Source of the DNA: Viola odorata
Taxonomy: Eukaryota > Streptophyta > Magnoliopsida > Malpighiales > Violaceae
Assembly: GCA_963691705.1 (NCBI GenBank)
Contig: OY829543.1
Location: 49,084,564 to 49,148,563 of the forward strand
Reading direction: 5' to 3'
DNA length: 64,000 nt
Position 1 is the first letter of the stretch; each line of letters begins with the position of its first letter. Shown here in pieces: positions 54,941 through 64,000 of the stretch. The position numbers and the translations under genes are program-made. Below the pieces are notes generated by a model that ran no database searches, was not told the origin of the DNA, and saw nothing but the letters and a program-made list of their open reading frames with translations.

Positions 54941-55208
54941 AGTTAATTAATAGGTTAATTATAAGTGAAAATTAATTGATATATACAAATTAATGAAAAG
55001 ATAAATAAATCCATTGGAAAATTTTAGTTAATTAATAGGTTAATTATAAGTGAAAATTAATTGATATATACAAATTAGTGAAAAGATAAACAAATCTATT
55101 GGAATTCTTTTTGGAAAAATTTCAGTTAATTAATAGGTTAATTATAAGTGGAAATTATTTGATATATATAAATTAATGAAAAGATAAACAAATCCATTGG
55201 AATTTTAT
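54941..55208. repeat. Three tandem copies of an 85-98 bp unit just inside the right Harbinger end
   Basis: Units begin at 54941, 55026 and 55124, each opening AGTTAATTAATAGGTTAATT and containing GATATATA and CAAATCYATTGGAA. Only a few substitutions separate them. Confidence 0.85.
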
Positions 55209-55330
55209 TTTTGGGAAATTTGAAAAACTTCAAATATGGCATTTTCAGAATTTTTTAAAATTTTAGTGTTAATTTTGAAAATCTGGAAAATATTTTCCAA
55301 GTGAAAAAATTTCTGAAATAAATATTATAG

Positions 55331-56848
55331 TTTATATAGAATATGGGATGAGGGTGTTTAATTCATTATATGTATACTAGCAATTGGGCCCGCCTTACGA
55401 GACTGAGTTCAGAATTAAAATTATTAACAACGTATGAGTTTGATTCAAATAAAAATTATTCATAGTGGATTTTATAAAACATATTAGAAGAAGTAATTAT
55501 TTATGCTTTAGTTGAACTAAATTTACGAACATATGAAGAAATATAAAATTTCCTAAATGTATGAGTTTAATTTAATTTTTTTATGAACACAAGGAGTAAA
55601 TTAACAATTTCGGGGTTTAATTGGAAATCATAATTTTTTTTACAAATACGAGGACTAAATTAATCATTCTAAGGTTTAATTGGATTTTTTTACGAATAAA
55701 ATTCGATATCCTTCCAAACTATCTGAACTTTTACATATTTTATTATTTCAATATATAAATTAAAGATGTTTACAATAAAAAAACAACACTAAAAAAGAAA
55801 ATGAAATATAAATATACTAGTTAAAAATTTAAAATTTATAACGTAATAATGCATGAAACTTTAAGGACTAATTTGGTATCAACCCAATAAGTCAGAGATG
55901 ATATAGAAGATCTTCGATAGTAGGACAAAGAAATGTATCTAATGTGAGGATATTTTTGTAGTGCTCATATTTATTTTTAGACAATTGTGCTCGACCAATA
56001 TAAATACAACATGTATTTTGGTGACTTACTATATAAAAAAAATGTGCAAATAATTTTTTTTTAATTTTATTTCTATTTTTGAATATCACTCAAATTAACG
56101 GTAATAATGTCTTTCCTCTTATAAATTAGTTAAGATTTTCTTTGGACACATCTATAAGTGATTTTTATTTCTTTTTATAAATAAATTATTTTCTTTTTTA
56201 ATATTTTGATAAAAAATGTGATCCGTCTAAAGTTTCCCGAATCATATCCTAGTCGTAGCTGCGTGCTCATAATAAATGCAACAACCGAAGAAACGGGAAA
56301 CTAAAATGGGATGAGGGAAAGGGATGGAACTTTATTAAAGTTCCTCTGTATGAGAATAAAAATGAGTGATGGAAAAAGAAGGAAAGGAGAATAAAAGAAG
56401 GGAAATGAAGGTAAATTTTAGAGCTTAACTTCCCTCTTAACTTAAAAAATAGTTACTCTCATAAGTGGGAAGAAATGGAGGGAAATTAAAATTTTAACTC
56501 ATGTATTCCTATTTTAACCTTTTAGATTTATCTTTTTAATGGTAATCAATTAGATATAAAAGTAAATTCATTCATCATTTCTTTTCTCATTTTTTCTCTT
56601 CCTAAAATGCCACCCATACAAAGGAAATAAAAAATTATTTCCCTTCCTCTTCTCTCCTTTCATTTTCCTCGTTAAATTTTCCCTCTTTTCTCTCGTGCAC
56701 TTTAGTTGCCATACAATTAGTGTAACTAGATCCCGGTAAAAGTCGCCGACTCTAACTTGCGAAAAACCTCCATCAGCAACAGCAGCAGCTTTCCTCTCCC
56801 GTGATTTTCTTTTTCTTTTTTTCCGTTTCACTAATTGACAATAAAAAG
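55331..56848. other. Intergenic DNA upstream of the RRM gene
   Basis: AT-rich to about 56560. The last 250 bp become C/T-rich and include the probable promoter and 5' leader of the RRM gene. No other gene was recognised. Confidence 0.5.
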
Positions 56849-59800
56849 ATGGCCCCGCCGCAACCGGCGGCAGCCCCACGCCCAAAACGCGCCCGCAGAG
56901 TACCTGCCAAACGCACCGTTCTAGACCCCAACCCTAATCCCCAATCATCACTTCCTGATCCCAATATTCACTCCAAACCGACACCGCAATCACCTATTCT
57001 AGTTCCCGATTCGCCTCCTCCTCCTTCTTCCTCTCCTTCTCCGCTAGAAAGGGTACCCAAATCAAGTAATCCTTCTCCTGCAATTACAACGGGAATTATG
57101 GAGCGGGAAAGCGTGGGAAGTGGTAGCGGGGGAAACGGAGGGCTACAGGATGTGCAATCCCTAGGCTGTACAAATGGATCGGTTGATTGTTTGATTTTGG
57201 AGGAGGGCGAGAAGAAGGGAAAGAAGAGGAGGAAGGTGGTGAAGAGGATTGTGAGGGTGGTCAAAGTAAAGAAGAAGAGGGAGGGGATCAAAGAAGGTTT
57301 GGTTGCGTGTTCGAATCTGCAGATAGCAAAAAGAGAGATTTCCGATGGTGATGCGACTGGAATTGTTGATGGTTGTGATGGACGGAATGAGAATGTGAAT
57401 GTAATGGAGGGTGTTTGTGAGGAGATGACTGAACGTTGTGCAGGTGGAAGTGCTGAGGAGGGTGACTCAAATAAGTCTGTGGTGCCCATGGAAGTGTTGA
57501 ATTTGGTTAGTGGTCCAGTGGGAGTTGATGGTTTAACGATAGAAGTGGACTGTGAAGGTGCAAAGGAATGTTTGGGGAGTGATAATCTGGAGGCAGCTGT
57601 AAAGGATGAGGAATGTGTAATGGATGGAGAAAATGAAGGTTCAAAAGAATGCAGTAGGACTAAAATTCTAGTGGAGGGTAAAAGGAATGACTCTTTTGAA
57701 GGAGGGGGAGAATGCTCAGCTAGTAAAAGTTTGGCGAAGACTGAAACAAATGAGGATATAATGCTGGTGGAGGCAGGAAAAGTAGCTAGTGATTGTATAG
57801 AAGTTGGGAATTTGGAAATAGAGGAGATTTATGCAGAGCCAAAAGAATCTTGTGCCGGTGAAACTCTTCTCGAACATAAAAAGTATGATGATGTGGCTGA
57901 AGAAGTGAATGTGGAATTGGATGGAGATGCGGATGGTAAATGTAGGGTTGATGGTGTTGAGGGAACTGGTGGTGACAAGGAGAGAGGAAAGGGGCCGCTG
58001 GAGAACAAGATGGTGTTGAGTGGGGAATTAGAGGCGTTGGAAAGGAGGTGGAAGAGGAGGACACAGGTTTTCGTTGGTGGGTTGAGTGTGGCTGCAAAGG
58101 AGGAGGATGTGAGGAAAGTATTCGAGGAAGTGGGTGAGGTTGTTGAAGTGAAGGTGGCCACTAATAGCAAAACTGGAAAGAGTAAGGGCTTTGCATTTGT
58201 GAGGTATGCTTGTGCTGCAGATGCAAAGAACGCATTAGAGAGGCTTCGGAAAGTTGAGGTAAAATAGTTCAAGCCATTGATTGTTGATTTATATGTGCTT
58301 ATTTCTGGTTTACATAAAACTTGGATCATTTTTCAGGGTAGTTGTGCTAAATTGTATTTTTAGTTAACTATACGCTTGAGCTTAAGGACTCTTTGTGCTC
58401 ATAAAACCGACAACTGTGCATTTACTTTTCTTGGCGTAAACTTGGATCATTTTTCATGGTAGTTGTGCTAAAGTGTATTTTTAGTAAACTATGCGCTGGA
58501 GCTTATGACTCTAGGTCTACTCATAAAACCGACAACTGTGCATTTCCTTTTCTAGTGTAAATTGTTAGTTGGCATAGGTCCTCTTGCTTCTCTTATGACA
58601 AATTTGCGTCAGCAAGGTGACTATATAACTTTAGGCAACTTTATATGCCTCGTGCCATCTCAGTTTCTTATTGCTATGTGCAAGCCATTTATTTTACACA
58701 ATTTAGGAATGTAGCTTCCTTTCAATTTCAGTAAAAAACCAATCAAACAATGTTAAAAGCAACCATTAAGAGCAAATAAATCTACATACACTATGGTATA
58801 TCTTTATCTACAAAAATATCCGTTTATTAACAAAATTCCTATGCCCTAATAGAGTTTTCTGGACGAGTGCGTAAGCATTGAATGGCTCAACAAAACCCTT
58901 CCCTGTGTTTTCCTCAGCAGCCCAATGAAGCACAGGCCAATTCAAGTCTATAACCCCAAAGCTTTTCTTTCCTCCATGATATCTCCACATTTAAACATTT
59001 AGTTTGAAATCCTTTATGCTTGATATGACCCTAAGTACATCAGTGACGTTGTATGGAAACTTCCTAGGAGTTAAAGAACAACTTGTGACTCAGAGATTGA
59101 ACTGATTTCTTCAAAGGTGGCGTGGTTTATGCCCCTGCAACTGGCTTTTCACTTGCAATAGTGATCCAAAAGATCCTATAAAAGGATTTGTATAGGATAC
59201 TAGAACTGTTAGGATGGTCCAAGCCCGCAAACTAGCATAACATTCTCTGATACAACATTCCTTTTGTTTTCCAATTATAGCAGTAGTCGGGGTGAAAAGA
59301 TGCAATTGTGAAATATGAGATCGTATTTGTGCTGGTAGTCCTACACCATGTATCAGGCCGGCAATTTTCCTTATTTTTTAAGGTTTCTGTAAATAAACCT
59401 TGGCCTTCAGAATCTTGGATGCTTATCTGGCATTCAAGAGATTAGCTAATCATGATTCTGTTCTCATACTAATTGGTTCCTTCTCTCTCTTTGCTCCTTG
59501 CTGCTTTCTTCTTTCAAACATTAGATTTGCGGAAAGCAGTGTACCACAGCATTTGTTGAGGGCAATGACACGATATTTCTTGGTAACATTGACAAGAAGT
59601 GGAAGGATGAAGATGTAAGGATTTCTGATATGTTGATTTTTTCACTCAAGATTCATATCATGTTTCTTAAAACAAATTCTAATAGAAGCTTTTATTTCTG
59701 GCCAGGTTATAAGATTGTTGCGAGGGATAGGAATAGAGAAAATAGATAAAGTCACAGTTATGGTTGATCCCAATAATGTTGAACACAATCGTGGGTTCGC

Positions 59801-62800
59801 TTTTCTTGAACTTGAAACAAACAAAGATGCTCAAATTGCTTTTAAAAAACTCCAAGTGCAGGGCCAGTTTGGAAAACTAAAAAATATAAAAGTTGCTTGG
59901 GCTGAGCCCTTAAGTGAGCCTAATGAAGAAGAGTTGTTAAAGGTGTGTTTACCAAAACTTCCTTACTTATAAGTCCTCAATATTACCTTGCCCACTTACA
60001 TACCCTCCGTGCAGGTGAAATCAGTATATGCCGAATATTTGCCTTCCACATGGGATGAGGATAAAGTGAGAAATTACTTTAAAATTTTTGGGGAAATTGA
60101 GAGTGTTGTCCTTGCCCGAAACCTGCATTCTTCAAGGAGAAAAGACTTTGCCTTTATAAATTTTAAATCCCGTGAAGATGCTCTTGCATGCATAAAGTCA
60201 TTCAATGATGGGCTGCTGTGCAATGAGGAATCAAAGGTTCACTATTTTTCTATGAAAGCTATAGTCTGAGCACCCTTTTTGTTTGACACCTGTCCTTTAC
60301 TAAATGACATATTTCATTGCTATTTTAGGAAAATGTGAAAGTATCGCTAGCAAAACCCTTGCCCAAGGCCGGCAAGCCCCATAAGGTTGTCCCCATGAGT
60401 ACAAATGTGGAAATTAGCAAACAGAATATGAAGGCTGTTCAATGTGAGTGTCTGGTTTCTCTTTCAGTGAAAAATACTGTTTTGGTATGGACAATATAAA
60501 ACTATTCTTGGAAGTTACGTAGGATTTGGTCAAAGTAAAGCGGATATGATAGTTCCTTTGTTTATGTCAGAGTGGGGGGACTTTGATATTCTATACACAT
60601 TTCCCTTGTTTTGTTGTGTGCTGGAGTTGTAGGTGTAGGCTTCTTATGTCTTGTAATACCTGATGTAGGGTTTTCTGCTCTGTGAATTGGCAAATTGGCC
60701 CCTGCTTTAATTCTTAGTTAGTCAGTTCATTACTTGCTTAGCAGTAGGGCAAGATGAAAAGGAAAACTTAGCAAGATTAAGAGCAACTATGTTGTTCATA
60801 TTTGTTGTTGAGCATTAGAGAATACAACTACCCGGTGTTGTCACACCTTCTTTCATTCTTGCTCTGAGAAGTTCTTGATGCCCCCTGCCCCATCTGCATC
60901 TCATATCATCTTTTAAGGGAAAATATCAGTGTCTTCGTTTGATTTCCTGCATAACTCTGTCAGACGTTTTCTCCTTTAGTTAATATTTGGTGTTGTTTTG
61001 TTCCTGAACCATACTTACTAGAAGATTCCGATCAATAACTTGACCAAGAGGGTGAAATGTCATCTTTGATTAGAGACTTTTGCTTTATTCTATAGTTTAG
61101 ATTTGTTGGGTTTTTTCTACTGTAAGTGAAACACACCTGGATGGCCGTTCTTTTTCACTTGAGGTGGAGTAAGTATGCTGAGAGTTGCATGTCTTTGTGT
61201 TATTTACATGAAATTGGAAATCAATTCAAGGCAGTTAGTTTTAGATATTGTAAGGATGTTTTGCTATGCTGCACTTTCTTGGTCCCTTCCTTCTTTTTCT
61301 CTTTGTATGGTCTGTGGATATATTTCATGTTTGTTTATATATATATGTAGAAAAAATATGTATATATATATCTATATATATTATGTATGTAAGTATGGTC
61401 TGTGGATATATTTCATGTTTGTTTATATATGTGGAATATATTCTTCACATTATTACCTTAGGATGAGATAACGTGTCACGCTTTCAGGTAATGTAAAACC
61501 GACTGAACCTAGAATCAACTGGACGCCACCCTCATATATCAACAACGGCAGACCTGTTACCACAAGCTCTCCTAGCACTTCTGAGCTTGAACAACGGTTG
61601 GCTGAGCGAGCTTTGTTAAAGCAAACCCAGGCAAGATTAGAATCAGGTATTTGTTATCAGTGAAAATGGAATATCTAATTCACTCACCTGCTTCTCACTG
61701 TGTCTCTCCTTGATTGATAGGATTGATGGGTCTAGATCACTCATGCTCATTGTCGGGGAAGAAGCGTTTGTTTTCTGCATTGGTTAGTCTTGCATACGAA
61801 TTACCAAATGTTTATCTTCTAAAAAAGCATGCTGGTTCAGCTTTCTAATTTTTCTTAGGTGAATATCCTCAACTTTCTGTAAATGCAGGGAGATGGTACA
61901 TACTACTCTGATCATGGAGAGTACAGTCGCTTGAGCATGGAAAGGTCTTTTGCAGTTGGGAACCCAAGGTACTACTATAAAATTTAAACTTTTGACTTGA
62001 CTCATGTTTAGTATTTGCTGAAAGTAAATCCCATAGTCTTGCGTGGTTTGTTTGTTTGTGGTTCCTCTCCCCAACTAGTGCTTTTATGCATGCATAATTT
62101 GATGGTCTTGTTTTCCTGTACCATTTTTGGGTGCAATTACTTGTCGAAGTTTATAGAAAAGTGAAAAGTGTAACAGAACCCTTTTGCTTGTTAAAATTTG
62201 AATACTGTTATCCTAGATAATAAGTGTCCCTAAATCTTACTCTCTTCTTCCTTGGGAAATGTAAATAAATCATAAGTGTCCCTAAATCCCCATTTTAAGG
62301 GAACAAGAATCAGCAAACTTGTTAGTGCATGTGATGAATAATCACAAGTTTGGAATTTAAGAATTTATGAAAGGCAAACAAGCTTTGTCACGTTTAAAAT
62401 TTGTTGAGAGAAAATTCTTTTAGATAGTATCTACGGGTCTGATTTCCATTTGTTGAAACCCAAGTCACTTTAGGGTTAAAATGCGAAGTAAACTTGTCTT
62501 TTCTATTCCATCTGTAATAAGTTACCTAGGAGTTACGCCCCAAACATGCAAAAGAGCAAATAGAAGAATTTGAGACATTTTTGGTCCTTTTCCTATGCGT
62601 GTCTTCATCCATTTGGTCAATCATGTCTTTGTATGGTGTTGTAATGATGGGTTCTTCTTAGTCCTACTACGATTAAAATGAGAGAGTATATGAACACATC
62701 CTCATTCTTTTTATTGGCTGTACTTTACCATCCTCAGCCATGCCAGAGTTCCCCTAGGTGTTGGAATATCATCTCTTCCTCATCATCTGCAACATGATGT

Positions 62801-63633
62801 AACATCTCTTGCTTCTCATTCGCGACAAGATGTACCATCTCTTTCTTCTCATCCGCGACAAGATTTAACATCTCTTCCATATCATCGGCGGCAAGATGTA
62901 ACATCTCTTTCTCCTCATCTACGACAAGACTTAACATCTCTTTCTCATCATCAACGAGAAGCCCTGACATCTTTTCCTCATCATCAACGAGAAGCCCTGA
63001 CATCTTTTCCTCATCATCAACAAGAACGAGAAGCCCTGACATCTCTTCCTCATCATCAACGAGAAGCCCTGACATTTCTTTCTCATCATCAACGAGAAGA
63101 CATAATAACTCTTCCTCATTATCAACGGAGAGATCTCATTGACCTGACATCTCTTCCTCGTCATCAACGAGAAGATGTAATATCTCTTCCTCATCATCAA
63201 CGAAGAGGTCTCGTTGACATGACCTCTCTTCTTCATCATCAACGAGAAGACGTAATATCTCTTCCTCATCATCAACGGAGAGATTTAACATCTCTTTCTC
63301 ATCATCAATGGCAAGATATGACCTCTGTTTCTCAGAGGCGAGGTGTAACGTCTCTTTCTCAGAGGCGAGATATAACATCTCTTCCTCAGACGCGAGATAT
63401 AACATCTCTTCCTCGTCATCAATGGCAAGATATGACATCTCTTCCTCAGATGAGAGATGTAACATCACTTCCTCATCATCAGCGACAAGGTGCAGATTAT
63501 TCTTCAGGTAATCTTTTGTGTGGCATTGGTTGTGAACCTATGACAGGAACAAAATATAATGCCATTTTCTTTTCTCTTGCTGGTGTTTCCCTTTTCAGGT
63601 TACAGATATACGGCCTATGAGAATGGTTTTCAG
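56849..63633 (+). CDS. hnRNP-like protein: acidic N-terminus, three RRMs, 11-residue repeat exon; 3' end not seen
   Basis: Probably a nuclear RNA-binding protein of the plant hnRNP-Q-like (three-RRM) class. Exons: 56849-58258, 59525-59614, 59706-59942, 60015-60236, 60329-60443, 61488-61646, 61721-61782, 61889-61968, 62738-63507, 63599-63633; every junction is GT-AG and phases agree, giving at least 1060 residues. Start is MAPPQPAAAPRPKRARR, preferred to an upstream ATG at 56801. The N-terminus has a basic KKGKKRRKVVKRIVRVVKV patch (likely nuclear signal) and a long acidic region. RRM1 is at residues about 409-470 (TQVFVGGLSV, SKGFAFVRYA), RRM2 near 479-570 (DTIFLGNIDK, NRGFAFLELE), RRM3 near 581-655 (SVYAEYLPS, RKDFAFINFK). 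The tail has PRINWTPPSYINNGRP, then the exon 9 repeats (about residues 793-1047). The last exon seen reads YRYTAYENGFQ; later exons must lie beyond 64000 or were missed. Confidence 0.9.
58318..58558 (+). repeat. Tandem duplication in intron 1 of the RRM gene
   Basis: Two diverged ~120-bp copies, each starting AACTTGGATCATTTTTCA and containing AAAACCGACAACTGTGCATT. The rest of this intron (to 59524) shows no coding sequence. Confidence 0.85.
60444..61487 (+). other. Intron 5 of the RRM gene, with a short direct repeat
   Basis: A direct repeat of about 40 bp (TATGGTCTGTGGATATATTT and flanks) at about 61305-61343 and 61394-61433 surrounds a TATATA microsatellite. No coding sequence was recognised. 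Confidence 0.6.
61969..62737 (+). other. Intron 8 of the RRM gene
   Basis: AT-rich with no coding signal. The acceptor is CCTCAG at 62732-62737, directly before the repeat exon. Confidence 0.6.
62775..63495 (+). repeat. Coding minisatellite, 33-bp period, in exon 9 of the RRM gene
   Basis: About twenty imperfect copies encoding S-L-P/S-H-H-Q-R-E/Q-D-L/V-T. Some units are shortened to 27 bp (SLSQRRDIT) or lengthened by 6-9 bp (DLIDLT, QQEREALT), always in multiples of three, so the plus frame stays open throughout. Confidence 0.9.
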
Positions 63634-64000
63634 GTATATGATTGATCCATATAAAGCTTTATTCAGTGATATCCATGATTGATGCAAAATCATTATGATA
63701 TGTGGTTTCTTACGGGATTTGACTGCGCTTTAGAGAGGAACTTATTTTCTTGTTTATATGATTTTTCCTGGTTATATTCACTTGAAATGGCGTAAGCTTG
63801 CTTTATTAATTAAAAAATATACCTCTAGAAGAAAATAATTAAGAGCCGTGATAGAGAATGCATGGAGTATCTAATCCAGAATAAGATGAAAAAAAGGAAA
63901 ACGTTGCAAGTAGACCACATTAAACCAAATATATTCAGGATCTTTTACTTGCATTTGCATATTTCAAATGGGGTGGCTAGCCAATGTGCTGTTCCTCCTT
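63634..64000 (+). other. Intron or 3' flank of the RRM gene, no exon recognised
   Basis: Begins with donor GTATATG. No acceptor followed by plausible coding sequence was found before the window ends. Confidence 0.5.

Larger units (their letters stand above)
49528..55330 (-). mobile_element. PIF/Harbinger element, decayed, with nested insertion
   Basis: Long imperfect inverted ends: 49536-49652 against 55215-55325, sharing ATTAACACTA, AAAATTCTG and GCCATATTTGAAGTTTT. The left end follows TTA (49525-49527), the usual Harbinger target. The right boundary is eroded and placed only approximately. It carries the two standard genes on the minus strand: transposase (49911-51328) and a Myb/SANT-like ORF1 (51525-54131). 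Confidence 0.72.

Noticed and set aside
57829..58329. Minus-strand serine/proline-rich frames opposite the first RRM exon
   Set aside because: Shadow of a GAA/GTG-rich coding exon with clear RRM motifs on the plus strand.
62734..63468. Long acidic minus-strand frames opposite the RRM gene repeats (DDEEEMSGLL-type)
   Set aside because: They are the complement of the coding minisatellite; the plus frame has proper splice sites and phase and belongs to the gene.
62775..63495. CRISPR-like array of regularly spaced repeats
   Set aside because: Period is 33 bp with imperfect repeats and no unique spacers, in a plant exon; it is a coding minisatellite.

Overview
The window is eukaryotic nuclear DNA from a flowering plant, most likely a eudicot. 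The gene families point there (binding-partner-of-ACD11, plant annexin, RTM2-like small heat-shock protein, AAE15/16-type acyl-activating enzyme), as do AT-rich intergenic DNA, short GT-AG introns and densely nested plant transposons. There are four credible host genes and a large amount of mobile DNA.

Layout. 213-11323: an 11.1 kb mariner-like element (MLE) with TA-flanked terminal inverted repeats. It carries a decayed DD39D transposase, two later hAT insertions, and pieces that look like host genes (a bZIP leucine-zipper exon, two exons of an AAE15/16-like ligase, a DLN-motif reading frame). 11673-17233: a full-length L1-type LINE with a 14-bp target duplication; both ORFs are broken. 19796-22923 (minus): BPA1-like RRM protein, 8 coding exons. 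24067-25477 (plus): annexin with degenerate calcium sites. 27294-28048 (plus): RTM2-like HSP20-domain membrane protein. 28279-29063: pogo-like element. 29381-30320: hAT element.

30473-47991 is one non-autonomous Ty3/gypsy-type LTR element on the minus strand (5-bp target duplication CCATT). Its right LTR is split by two nearly identical copies of a second, autonomous gypsy family lying head to head in inverted orientation. The plus-oriented copy lacks exactly a 1244-bp GT...AG segment that the minus-oriented copy retains; that segment encodes the integrase region. The two copies therefore look like spliced and unspliced forms, although a deletion at 5-bp microhomology would give the same sequence. 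The split is also marked by an identical ~140-bp duplication of the target LTR and an 18-nt primer-binding-site remnant at the inverted junction.

49528 to about 55330: a decayed PIF/Harbinger element (transposase plus Myb/SANT-like ORF1, both minus) whose ORF1 is interrupted by a long-TIR Mutator-like element. 56849 to beyond 63633 (plus): a three-RRM hnRNP-like gene with a long acidic N-terminus. Its ninth exon is a 33-bp-period coding minisatellite giving roughly twenty copies of an 11-residue repeat. The gene runs off the window or ends in DNA I cannot resolve.

The host genes are unrelated neighbours, not a pathway. The most notable points are the possible spliced gypsy copy, the gene-capturing MLE and the repeat-bearing RRM protein. 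A 200-base N gap at 34215-34414 and the inverted near-identical copies mean assembly error must be excluded for the gypsy region.
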